This document shows positions 1-12,100 of a DNA stretch of 64,000 bases, piece by piece. How positions within the stretch are numbered: position 1 is the stretch's first letter; the number at the start of each line of letters is the position of its first letter. The position numbers and the translations under genes are program-made. The notes below the pieces were generated by a model that saw only the letters and a program-made list of their open reading frames with translations, had not been told where the DNA came from and did not search any database. This stretch comes from Mantis religiosa (lineage: Eukaryota; Arthropoda; Insecta; Mantodea; Mantidae), in assembly GCA_030765055.1 (NCBI GenBank), contig CM060958.1, positions 113,816,972 through 113,880,971 on the forward strand. Reading direction: 5' to 3'.

Positions 1-1198
1 TGAAGAGATTCGAACCCAGGACCTATTCGTGACAGTCGGTCGCGGTAACCATTGCGCTACAAGCGTTGTTGCCGATATATGTTTTGATCTGATATATATC
101 GTCTGTTTTAGAAGGACTATAAAGATGAAAAATCTATTTTTAGATGGTGGGAAGCGAACCTGCAACACTTTGAATTATTGGCCACCACCCTAACCATTCG
201 GCAAATAGATGGCTTGCTAGACCATTGGTAAAGTATTTCTCTTATAGCGCTAGAGTACTGTTGGAATAAAAACTGAATCCTTAATTGAATAGAGAAAAAC
301 TTGAAGAGATTCGAACCCAGGACCTTTTCGCGAGAGTCGGTAACGGTAACCATTGCGCTACAAGCGTTGTTGCCGATATATGTTTTGATCTGATATTTAT
401 CGTCTGTTTTAGAAGGACTATAAAGATGAAAAATCTATTTTTAGATGGTAGGAATCGAACCTGCAACCCTTTGAATTCTTGGCCACCACCCTAACCATTC
501 GGCTAGTAGATGGCTTGCTAGACCTTTGGTAAAGTATTTCTCTTATATCGCTAGAGTATTGTTGGAATAAAAACTGAATGCTTAATTGAATAGAGAAAAA
601 CTTGAAGAGATTCGAACCCAGGACTCTTTGGCGAGAGTCGGTCGCGGTAACCATTGCGCTACAAGCGTTGTTGCTGGTATCTGTTTTGATCTGATATTTA
701 TCCTCTGCTTTAGAAGGACTATAAAGATGAAGAGTCTATTTTTAGATGGTAGGAATCGAACCTGGAACCCTTTGAATTATTGGCCACCACCCTAACCATT
801 CGGCTAATAGATGGCTTGCTAGACCATTGGTAAAGTATTTCTCTTATAGCGCTAGAGTACTGTTGGAATAAAAACTGAATCTTTAATTGAATAGAGAAAA
901 AACTTGAAGAGATTCGAACCCAGGACCTTTTCGTGAAAGTCGGTCACGGTAACCATTGCGCTACAAGCGTTGTTGCCGATATATGTTTTGATCTGATATT
1001 TATCGTCTGTTTTAGAAGGACTATAAAGATGAAAAATCCATTTTTAGATGGTAGGAATCGAACCTGCAACCCTTTGAATTATTGGCCACCACGCTAACCA
1101 TTCGGCTAATAGATGGCTTGCTAGACCATTGGTAAAGTATTTCTCTTATAGCGCTAGAGTACTGTTGGAATAAAAACTGAATCTTTAATTGAATAGAG

Positions 1199-1204
1199 AA
1201 AAAA
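1199..1204 (-). terminator. Pol III-type T-run after element A
   Basis: Six plus-strand As, read as TTTTTT on the minus strand, directly follow the 3' side of the A acceptor. Most units have five or six Ts here. Runs of four or more Ts terminate RNA polymerase III, so the placement fits a transcription unit, though none has been shown. Confidence 0.6.
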
Positions 1205-1233
1205 CTTGAAGAGATTCGAACCCAGGACCTTTT

Positions 1234-1250
1234 CGTGACAGTCGGTCACG
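1234..1250 (-). other. Palindromic hairpin in the anticodon-arm position of A
   Basis: CGTGA and TCACG form a perfect 5-bp stem around a 7-nt loop. Many other units carry CGCGA with TCGCG in the same place (for example 18,426-18,442, 39,970-39,986, 45,094-45,110 and 49,016-49,032), a paired two-sided change. A third common form combines CGCGA with TCACG on the plus strand (for example 40,271-40,287); in minus-strand RNA this is a G·U wobble. The 3.2-30 kb variants change the loop (ACAATCGCT) but keep the stem. Confidence 0.7.
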
Positions 1251-1333
1251 GTAACCATTGCGCTACAAGCGTTGTTGCCGATATATGTTTTGATCTGATA
1301 TTTATCGTCTGTTTTAGAAGGACTATAAAGATG

Positions 1334-1338
1334 AAAAA
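1334..1338 (-). terminator. Pol III-type T-run after element B
   Basis: Five Ts on the minus strand, 8 bp beyond the end of element B. The flanking bases form the short palindrome AAAAATCTATTTTT. The same arrangement is kept in nearly every unit I read. Confidence 0.5.
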
Positions 1339-1346
1339 TCTATTTT

Positions 1347-1418
1347 TAGATGGTAGGAATCGAACCTGCAACCCTTTGAATTATTGGCCGCCACGCTAAC
1401 CATTCGGCTAATAGATGG
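1347..1418 (-). pseudogene. tRNA-like element B (representative copy)
   Basis: One clear copy of the B element, read on the minus strand. The A box TAGCCGAATGG is at 1400-1410 and the B box GTTCGATTC at 1357-1365, 34 bp apart. The T arm pairs at 4 of 5 positions and the D stem has three pairs (one G·T). The middle does not form a normal anticodon stem. The text TAATTCAAAGG before the T arm resembles the anticodon 3' side of eukaryotic Arg(UCU) tRNAs, while the D arm looks more like Ser/Leu types; both likenesses are from memory. There is no acceptor stem: the two ends carry the same direct repeat TAGATGG (1347-1353 and 1412-1418). This looks like a decayed or inserted tRNA piece that has kept its internal promoter. 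Confidence 0.7.
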
Positions 1419-3199
1419 CTTGCTAGACCATTGGTAAAGTATTTCTCTTATAGCGCTAGAGTATTGTTGGAATAAAAACTGAATATTTAATTGAATAGAG
1501 AAAAAACTTGAAGAGATTCGAACCCAGGACCTTTTCGTCACAGTCGGTCACGGTAACCATTGCGCTACAAGCGTTGTTGCCGATATATGTTTTGATCTGA
1601 TATTTATCACCTGTTTTGGAAGGACTATAAAAATGAAAAATCTATTTTTAGATGGTGGGAATCGAACCTGCAACCCTCTGAATTATTGGCCACCACCCTA
1701 ACTATTCGGCTAAGAAATGACTTGCTAGACCATTGGTAAAGTATTGCTCTGATAGCGCTAGAGTACTGTTGGAATAAAAACTGAATCTTTCATTGAATAG
1801 AGAAAAAACTTGAAGAGATTCGAACCCAGGTGCTTTTCGCGAGAGTCGGTCTCGGTAACCATTGCGCTACAAGCGTTGTTGCCGATATATGTTTTGATCT
1901 GATATTTATCGTCTGTTTTAGAAGGACTATAAAGATGAAAAATCTATTTTTAGATGGTAGGAATCGAACCTGCAACCCTTTGAATTATCGGCCACCACCC
2001 CAACCATTCGGCTAATAGATGGCTTGCTTGACCATTGGTAAAGTATATCTCTTATAGCGCTAGAGTATTGTTGGAATAAAAACTGAATCTTTAATTAAAT
2101 AGAGAAAAAACTTGAAGAGATTCGAACCCAGGACCTTTTCGTGACAGTCGGTCACGGTAACCATTGCGCTACAAGCGTTGCTGCCGATATATGTTTTGAT
2201 CTGATATTTATCGTCTGTTTTAGAAGAACTATAAAGATGAAAAATCTATTTTTAGATGGTAGGAATCGAACCTGCAACCCTTTGAATTATTGGCCACCAC
2301 CCTAACCATTCGATTATAGATGGCTTGCTACACCATTGGTAAAGTATTTCTCTTATAGCGCTAGAGTATTGTTGGAATAAAAACTGAATCCTTAATTGAA
2401 TAGAGAAAAAGCTTGAAGAGATTCGAACCCAGGACCTTCTCGTGACAGTCGGTCACGGTAACCATTGCGCTACAAGCGTTGTTGCCGATATATGTTTTGA
2501 TCTGATATTTATCGTCTGTTTTAGAACGACTATAAAGATGAAAATTCTATTTTTAGATGGTAGGAATCGAACCTGCAAACCTTTGAATTATTGGCCCCCA
2601 CCCTAACCATTCGGCTAATAGATGGCTTGCTAGACCATTGGTAAAGTATTTCTCTTATAGCGCTAGAGTATTGTTGGAATAAAAACTGAATCTTTAATAG
2701 AATAGAGAAAAAACTTGAAGAGATTCGAAACCAGGACCTTTTCGTGACAGTCGGTCACGGTAACCATTGCGCTACAAGCGTTGTTGCCGATATATGTTTT
2801 GATCTGATATTTATAGTCTGTTTTAGAAGGACTATAAAGATGAAAATTCTATTTTTAGATGGTAGGAATCGAACCTGCAACCCTTTGAATTACTGGCCAC
2901 CACCCTAACCATTCGGCTAATAGATGGCTTGCTAGACCATTGGTAAAGTGTTTCTCTTATAGCGCTAGAGTATTGTTGGAATAAACTGAATCTTTAATTG
3001 AATAGAGAAAAAACTTGAAGAGATTCGAACCCAGGACCTATTCGTGACAGTCGGTCACGGTAACCATTGCGCTACAACCGTTGTTGCCGATATATGTTTT
3101 GATCTGATATTTATCGATTGTTTTAGAAGGACTATAAAGATGAAAAATCTATTTTTAGATGGTAGGAATCGAACCTGCAAACCTTTTATTTATTGGCCC

Positions 3200-6100
3200 C
3201 CACCCTAACCATTCGGCTAATAGATGGCTTGCTAGACCATTGGTAAAGTATTTCTCTTATAGCGCTAGAGTACTGTTGGAATAAAAACTGAATCTTTAAT
3301 TGAATAGAGAAAATACTTGCAGAGATTCGAACCCAGGACTTTTTCGTGACAGTCGGTCACGGTTACCGTTGCGCTACAAGCGTTGTTGCCGATATATGTT
3401 TTGATCTGATATTTATCGTCTGTTTTACAAGGACTATAAAGATGAAAAATTTATTTTTAGATGGTAGGAATCGAACCTGCAAACCATTTATTTATTGGCC
3501 ACCACCCTAACCATTCGGCTAAGAAATGGCTTGCTAGACCATTGGTAAAATATTTCTCTTATAGCGATAGAATACTGTTGGAATAAAAACTGAATCCTTA
3601 ATTGAATAGAGAAAAACTTTAAGAGATTCGAACCCAGGACCTTTTCGCGATAGTCGGTCGCGGTAACCATTGCGCTACAAGCGTTGTTGCTGATATCTGT
3701 TTTGATATGAAATTTATCCTCTGCTTTAGAAGGACTATAAAGATGGAAAGTCTATTTCTAGATGGTAGGAATCGAACCTGCAACCCTTTGAATTATTGGC
3801 CACCACCCTAACCATTCGGCTAATAGATGGCTTGCTAGATCTTTGGTAAAGTATTTCTCTTATAGCGCTAGAGTATTGTTGGAATAAAAACTGAATCTTT
3901 AATTGAATAGAGAAAAAACTTGAAGAGATTCGAACCCAGGACCTTTTCATGACAGTCGGTCACGGTAACCATTGCGCTACAAGCGTTGTTGCCGATATGT
4001 GTTTTGATCTGATATTTATCGTCTGTTTTAGAACGACTATAAAGATGAAAAATCTATTTTTAGATGGTAGGAATCGAGCCTGCAACCCTTTGAATTATTG
4101 GCCATCACCCTAACCATTCGATTATAGATGGCTTGCTAGACCATTGGTAAACTATTTCTCTTATAGCGCTAGACTATTGTTGGAATAAAAACTGAATGTT
4201 AAATTGAATAGAGAAAAAACTTGATGAGATTCGAACCCAGGACCTTTTCGTGACAATCGCTCACGGTAACCATTGCGCTACAAGCGTTGTTGCCGATACA
4301 TGTTTTGATATGATATTTATCGTCTGTTTTAGAAGGACTATAAAGATGAAAAATCTATTTTTAGCTGGTAGGAATCGAACCTGCAACCCTTTGAATTATT
4401 GGCCACCACACTAACCATTCGGCTAATAGATAGCTTGTTAGACCATTGGTAAAGTATTTCTCTTATACCGCTAGGGTATTGTTGGAATAAAAACTGAATC
4501 TTTAATTGAATAGAGAAAAAACTTGAAGAGATTCGAACCCAGGACCTTTTCGTGACAGTCGGTCCCGGTAACCATTGCGCTACAAGCGTTGTTGCCGATA
4601 TATGTTTTGATCTGATATTTATCGTCTGTTTTAGAACGACTATAAAGATGAAAAATCTATTTTTAGATGGTAGGAATCGAGCCTGCAACCCTTTGAATTA
4701 TTGGCCATCACCCTAACCATTCGATTATAGATGGCTTGCTAGACCATTGGTAAACTATTTCTCTTATAGCGCTAGACTATTGTTGGAATAAAAACTGAAT
4801 GTTAAATTGAATAGAGAAAAAACTTGATGAGATTCGAACCCAGGACCTTGTCGTGACAATCGCTCACGGTAACCATTGCGCTACAAGCGTTGTTGCCGAT
4901 ACATGTTTTGATATGATATTTATCGTCTGTTTTAGAAGGACTATAAAGATGAAAAATCTATTTTTAGATGGTAGGAATCGAACCTGCAACCCTTTGAATT
5001 ATTGGCCTCCACCCTAACCATTCGGCTAATAGATAGCTTGTTAGACCATTGGTAAAGTATTTCTCTTATAGCGCTAGGGTATTGTTGGAATAAAAACTGA
5101 ATCTTTAATTGAATAGAGAAAAAACTTGAAGAGATTCGAACCCAGGACCTTTTCGTCACAGTCGGTCACGGTAACCATTGCTTACAAGCGTTGTTGCTGA
5201 TATATGTTTTGATCTGATATTTATCGTCTGTTTTAGAAGGACTATAAAGATGAAAAATCTATTTTTAGATGGTAGGAATCGAACCTGCAACCCTTTGAAT
5301 TATTGGCCACCACCCTAACCATTCGGCTAATAGATGGCTTGCTAGACCATTGGTAAAGTATTTCTCTTATTGCGCTAGAGTATTGTTGGAATAAAAACTG
5401 AATGTTTAATTGAATAGAGAAAAAACTTGAAGAGATTCGAACCCAGGACCTTTTCGTGACAGTCGGTCGCGGTAACCATTGCGCTACAAGCGTTGTTGCC
5501 GATATATGTTTTGATCTGATATTTATCGTCTGTTTTAGAAGGACTATAAAGATGAAAAATCTATTTTTAGATGGTGGGAATCGAACCTGCAACCCTTTGA
5601 ATTATTGGCCATCACCCTAACCATTCGATTATAGATGGCTTGCTAGACCCTTGGTAAACTATTTCTCTTATAGCGCTAGACTATTGTTGGAATAAAAACT
5701 GAATGTTTAATTGAATAGAGAAAAAACTTGACGAGATTCGAACCCAGGACCTTGTCGTGACAATGGCTCACGGTAACCATTGCGCTACAAGCGTTGTTGC
5801 CGATATATGTTTTGATATGATATTTATCGTCTGTTTTAGAAGGACTATAAAGATGAAAAATCTATTTTTACATGGTAGGAATCGAACCTGCAACCCTTTG
5901 AATTATTGGCCACCACCCTAACCATTCGGCTAATAGATAGCTTGTTAGACCATTGGTAAAGTATTTCTCTTATAGCGCTAGGGTATTGTTGGAATAAAAA
6001 CTGAATCTTTAATTGAATAGAGAAAAAACTTGAAGAGATTCGAACCCAGGACCTTTTCGTCACAGTCGGTCACGGTAACCATTGCGCTACAAGCGTTGTT

Positions 6101-9100
6101 GCTGATATATGTTTTGATCTGATATTTATCGTCTGTTTTAGAAGGACTATAAAGATGAAAAATCTATTTTTAGATGGTAGGAATCGAACCTGCAACCCTT
6201 TGAATTATTGGCCACCACCCTAACCATTCGGCTAATAGATAGCTTGCTAGACCGTTGGTAAAGTATTTCTCATATTGCGCTAGAGTATTGTTGGAATAAA
6301 AACTGAGTCTTTAATTGAATAGAGAAAAAACTTGAAGAGATTCGAACCCAGGACCTTTTCGTGACAGTCGGTCGCGGTAACCATTGCGCTACAAGCGTTG
6401 TTGCCGATATATGTTTTGATCTGACATTTATCGTCTGTTTTAGAAGGACTATAAAGATGAAAAATCTATTTTTAGATGGTAGGAATCGAACCTGCAACCC
6501 TTTGAATTATTGGCCACCACCCTAACCATTCGGCTAATTGATGGCTTGCTAGAGCATTGGTAAAGTATTTCTCTTATAGCGCTAGAGTATTGTTGGAATA
6601 AAAACTGAGTCTTTAATTGAATAGAGAAAAAACTTGAAGAGATTCGAACCCAGGATCTTTTCGTGACAGTCGGTCACGGTAACCATTGCGCTACAAGCGT
6701 TGTTGCTGATATATGTTTTGATCTGATATTTATCGTCTGTTTTAGAAGGACTATAAAGATGAATGATCTATTTTTAGATGGAAGGAATCGAACCTGCAAC
6801 CCTTTGAATTATTGGCCACCACCCTAACCATTCGGCTAATAGATGGCTTGCTAGATCTTTGGTAAAGTATTTCTCTTATAGCGCTAGAGTATTGTTGGAA
6901 TAAAAACTGAATCTTTAATTGAATAGAGAAAAAACTTGAAGAGATTCGAACCCAGGACCTTTTCATGACAGTCGGTCACGGTAACCATTGCGCTACAAGC
7001 GTTGTTGCCGATATATGTTTTGATCTGATATTTATCGTCTGTTTTAGAAGGACTATAAAGATGAAAAATCTATTTTTAGCTGGTAGGAATCGAACCTGCA
7101 ACCCTTTGAATTATTGGCCACCACCCTAACCATTCGGCTCATAGATAGCTTGTTAGACCATTGGTAAAGTATTTCTCTTATAGCGCTAGGGTATTGTTGG
7201 AATAAAAACTGAATCTTTAATTGAATAGAGAAAAAACTTGAAGAGATTCGAACCCAGGACCTTTTCGTGACAGTCGGTCCCGGTAACCATTGCGCTACAA
7301 GCGTTGTTGCCGATATATGTTTTGATCTGATATTTATCGTCTGTTTTAGAACGACTATAAAGATGAAAAATCTATTTTTAGATGGTAGGAATCGAGCCTG
7401 CAACCCTTTGAATTATTGGCCATCACCCTAACCATTCGATTATAGATGGCTTGCTAGACCATTGGTAAACTATTTCTCTTAAAGCGCTAGACTATTGTTG
7501 GAATAAAAACTGAATGTTAAATTGAATAGAGAAAAAACTTGATGAGATTCGAACCCAGGACCTTGTCGTGACAATCGCTCACGGTAACCATTGCGCTACA
7601 AGCGTTGTTGCCGATACATGTTTTGATATGATATTTATCGTCTGTTTTAGAAGGACTATAAAGATGAAAAATCTATTTTTAGATGGTAGGAATCGAACCT
7701 GCAACCCTTTGAATTATTGGCCACCACCCTAACCATTCGGCTAATAGATAGCTTGTTAGACCATTGGTAAAGTATTTCTCTTATAGCGCTAGGGTATTGT
7801 TGGAATAAAAACTGAATCTTTAATTGAATAGAGAAAAAACTTGAAGAGATTCGAACCCAGGACCTTTTCGTGACAGTCGGTCCCGGTAACCATTGCGCTA
7901 CAAGCGTTGTTGCTGATATATGTTTTGATCTGATATTTATCGTCTGTTTTAGAAGGACTATGAAGATGAAAAATCTATTTTTAGATGGTAGGAATCGAAC
8001 CTGCAACCCTTTGAATTATTGGCAACCACCCTACCATTCGGCTAATAGATGGCTTGTTAGACCATTGGTAAAGTATTTCTCTTATAGCGCTAGAGTATTC
8101 TTGGAATAAAAACTGAATCTTTAATTGAATAGAGAAAAAACTTGAAGAGATTCGAACTCAGGACCTTTTCGTGACAATCGGTCACGGTAACCATTGCGCT
8201 ACAAGCGTTGTTGCCGATATATGTTTTGATCTGATATTTATCGTCTGTTTTAGAGGGACCATAAAGATGAAAAATCTATTTTTAGATGGTAGGAATCGAG
8301 CCTGCAACCCTTTGAATTATTGGCCATCACCCTAACCATTCGATTATAGATGGCTTGCTAGACCATTGGTAAACTATTTCTCTTATAGCGCTAGACTATT
8401 GTTGGAATAAAAACTGAATGTTTAATTGAATAGAGAAAAAACTTGACGAGATTCGAACGCAGGACCTTGTCATGACAATCGCTCACGGTAACCATTGCGC
8501 TACAAGCGTTGTTGCCGATATATGTTTTGATATGATATTTATCGTCTGTTTTAGAAGGACTATAAAGATGAAAAATCTATTTTTAGATGGTAGGAATCGA
8601 ACCTGCAACCCTTTGAATTATTGGCCACCACCCTAACCATTCGGCTAATAGATAGCTTGCTAGATCTTTGGTAAAGTATTTCTCTTATAGCGCTAGAGTA
8701 TTGTTGGAATAAAAACTGAATCTTTAATTGAATAGAGAAAAAACTTGAAGAGATTCGAACCCAGGACCTTTTCATGACAGTCGGTCACGGTAACCATTGC
8801 GCTACAAGCGTTGTTCCCGATATATGTTTTGATCTGATATTTATCGTCTGTTTTAGAAGGACTATAAAGATGAAAAATCTATTTTTAGATGGTAGGAATC
8901 GAACCTGCAACCCTTTGAATTATTGGCCACCACCCTAACCATTCGGCTAATAGATGGCTTGCTAGATCTTTGGTAAAGTATTTCTCTTATAGCGCTAGAG
9001 TATTGTTGGAATAAAAACTGAATCTTTAATTGAATAGAGAAAAAACTTGAAGAGATTCGAACCCAGGACCTTTTCATGACAGTCGGTCACGGTAACCATT

Positions 9101-12100
9101 GCGCTACAAGCGTTGTTGCCGATATATGTTTTGATCTGATATTTATCGTCTGTTTTAGAAGGACCATAAAGATGAAAAATCTATTTTTAGATGGTAGGAA
9201 TCGAGCCTGCAACCCTTTGAATTATTGGCCATCACCCTAACCATTCGATTATAGATGGCTTGCTAGACCCTTGGTAAACTATTTCTCTTATAGCGCTAGA
9301 CTATAGTTGGAATAAAAACTGAATGTTTAATTGAATAGAGAAAAAACTTGACGAGATTCGAACCCAGGACCTTGTCGTGACAATGGCTCACGGTAACCAT
9401 TGCGCTACAAGCGTTGTTGCCGATATATGTTTTGATATGATATTTATCGTCTGTTTTAGAAGGACTATAAAGATGAAAAATCTATTTTTACATTGTAGGA
9501 ATCGAACCTGCAACCCTTTGAATTATTGGCCACCACCCTAACCATTCGGCTAATAGATAGCTTGTTAGACCATTGGTAAAGTATTTCTCTTATAGCGCTA
9601 GGGTATTGTTGGAATAAAAACTGAATCTTTAATTGAATAGAGAAAAAACTTGAAGAGATTCGAACCCAGGACCTTTTCGTCACAGTCGGTCACGGTAACC
9701 ATTGCGCTACAAGCGTTGTTGCTGATATATGTTTTGATCTGATATTTATCGTCTGTTTTAGAAGGACTATAAAGATGAAAAATCTATTTTTAGATGGTAG
9801 GAATCGAACCTGCAACCCTTTGAATTATTGGCCACCACCCTAACCATTCGGCTAATAGATAGCTTGCTAGACCATTGGTAAAGTATTTCTCATATTGCGC
9901 TAGAGTATTGTTGGAATAAAAACTGAGTCTTTAATTGAATAGAGAAAAAACTTGAAGAGATTCGAACCAAGGACCTTTTCGTGACAGTCGGTCGCGGTAA
10001 CCATTGCGCTACAAGCGTTGTTGCCGATATATGTTTTGATCTGACATTTATCGTCTGTTTTAGAAGGACTATAAAGATGAAAAATCTATTTTTAGATGGT
10101 AGGAATCGAACCTGCAACCCTTTGAATTATTGGCCACCACCCTAACCATTCGGCTAATTGATGGCTTGCTAGACCATTGGTAAAGTATTTCTCTTATAGC
10201 GCTAGAGTATTGTTGGAATAAAAACTGAGTCTTTAATTGAATAGAGAAAAAACTTGAAGAGATTCGAACCCAGGATCTTTTCGTGACAGTCGGTCACGGT
10301 AACCATTGCGCTACAAGCGTTGTTGCTGATATATGTTTTGATCTGATATTTATCGTCTGTTTTAGAAGGACTATAAAGATGAATGATCTATTTTTAGATG
10401 GTAGGAATCGAACCTGCAACCCTTTGAATTATTGGCCACCACCCTAACCATTCGGCTAATAGATGGCTTGCTAGATCTTTGGTAAAGTATTTCTCTTATA
10501 GCGCTAGAGTATTGTTGGAATAAAAACTGAATCTTTAATTGAATAGAGAAAAAACTTGAAGAGATTCGAACCCAGGACCTTTTCATGACAGTCGGTCACG
10601 GTAACCATTGCGCTACAAGCGTTGTTGCCGATATATGTTTTGATCTGATATTTATCGTCTGTTTTAGAAGGACTATAAAGATGAAAAATCTATTTTTAGA
10701 TGGTAGGAATCGAGCCTGCAACCCTTTGAATTATTGGCCATCACCCTAACCATTCGATTATAGATGGCTTGCTAGACCATTGGTAAACTATTTCTCTTAT
10801 AGCGCTAGACTATTGTTGGAATAAAAACTGAATCTTTAATTGAATAGAGAAAAAACTTGAAGAGATTCGAACCCAGGACCTTTTCGTGACAGTCGGTCCC
10901 GGTAACCATTGCGCTACAAGCGTTGTTGCTGATATATGTTTTGATCTGATATTTATCGTCTGTTTTAGAAGGACTATGAAGATGAAAAATCTATTTTTAG
11001 ATGGTAGGAATCGAACCTGCAACCCTTTGAATTATTGGCAACCACCCTAACCATTCGGCTAAGAAATGGCTTGCTAGACCATTGGTAAAATATTTCTCTT
11101 ATAGCGATAGAATACTGTTGGAATAAAAACTGAATCCTTAATTGAATAGAGAAAAACTTTAAGAGATTCGAACCCAGGACCTTTTCGCGATAGTCGGTCG
11201 CGGTAACCATTGCGCTACAAGCGTTGTTGCTGATATTTGTTTTGATATGAAATTTATCCTCTGCTTTAGAAGGACTATAAAGATGAAAAGTCTATTTCTA
11301 GATGGTAGGAATCGAACCTGCAACCCTTTGAATTATTGGCCACCACCCTAACCATTCGGCTAATAGATGGCTTGCTAGATCTTTGGTAAAGTATTTCTCT
11401 TATAGCGCTAGAGTATTGTTGGAATAAAAACTGAATCTTTAATTGAATAGAGAAAAAACTTGAAGAGATTCGAACCCAGGACCTTTTCATGACAGTCGGT
11501 CACGGTAACCGTTGCGCTACAAGCGTTGTTGCCGATATATGTTTTGATCTGATATTTATCGTCTGTTTTAGAACGACTATAAAGATGAAAAATCTATTTT
11601 TAGATGGTAGGAATCGAGCCTGCAACCCTTTGAATTATTGGCCACCACCCCAACCATTCGGCTAATAGATGGCTTGCTAGATCTTTGGTAAAGTATTTCT
11701 CTTATAGCGCTAGAGTATTGTTGGAATAAAAACTGAATATTTAATTGAATAGAGAAAAAACTTGAAGAGATTCCAACCCAGGACCTTTTCGTGACAGTCG
11801 GTCACGGTAACCATTGCGCTACAAGCGTTGTTGCCGATACATGTTTTGATATGATATTTATCGTCTGTTTTAGAAGGACTATAAAGATGAAAAATCTATT
11901 TTTAGCTGGTAGGAATCGAACCTGCAACCCTTTGAATTATTGGACACCACCCTAACCATTCGGCTAATAGATAGCTTGTTAGACCATTGGTAAAGTATTT
12001 CTCTTATAGCGCTAGGGTATTGTTGGAATAAAAACTGAATCTTTAATTGAATAGAGAAAAAACTTGAAGAGATTCGAACCCAGGACCTTTTCGTGACAGT

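Larger units (their letters stand above)
1199..1271 (-). pseudogene. tRNA-like element A (representative copy)
   Basis: One clear copy of the A element, read on the minus strand. The A box TAGCGCAATGG lies at 1255-1265 and the B box GTTCGAATC at 1213-1221, 33 bp apart, as in real tRNA genes. A partial acceptor stem is visible: CTTG (1266-1269) pairs with CAAG (1205-1208). The D loop has the usual AATGGTTA form. The T stem is poor (about 3 of 5 pairs). The centre forms a 5-bp stem with a 7-nt loop (1234-1250), but the loop has no T at position 33, and the stem overlaps bases needed for the D stem. It is therefore probably a tRNA-derived element and not a decoding tRNA. A short alternative reading (CTGTCAC) resembles an Asp anticodon loop but has no stem. 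It is followed by six Ts. One such element occurs in every unit inspected. Confidence 0.75.
1..3200 (-). repeat. Array segment 1 of the 302-bp double-tRNA-like satellite
   Basis: About 10.6 tandem units with no unique sequence between them. The phrase CTTGAAGAG recurs at 300, 601, 903, 1205 and 1507, giving steps of 301-302 bp. Each unit reads, on the minus strand, B element, T-run, ~63-bp AT-rich spacer, A element, T-run, ~90-bp AT-rich spacer. Bases 1-560 match 32,706-33,265 at an offset of 32,705. Bases ~1,300-2,660 match 31,292-32,652 (offset 29,992), ~34,608 onward (offset 33,308) and ~51,795 onward (offset 50,495, dropping to 50,482 after a 13-bp deletion there). The array is already running at base 1, so its left edge is outside the window. 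Confidence 0.95.

Noticed and set aside
1231..1246. Element A as a functional Asp(GTC) tRNA, because CTGTCAC resembles the Asp anticodon loop
   Set aside because: The flanking bases do not pair as an anticodon stem, and related units change the loop to CTCTCGC; the alternative hairpin is better supported.
1452..1459. TAGCGCTA palindrome in each unit as a protein-binding operator
   Set aside because: It is only 8 bp, is changed in several families (TAGCGATA, TAGCGCAA), and nothing else supports a binding role.
4338..4688. 116-codon minus-strand ORF, repeated in many places, as a protein gene
   Set aside because: It spans parts of two satellite units, is opened or closed by single-base differences between units, overlaps both tRNA-like elements, and has no recognisable domain.
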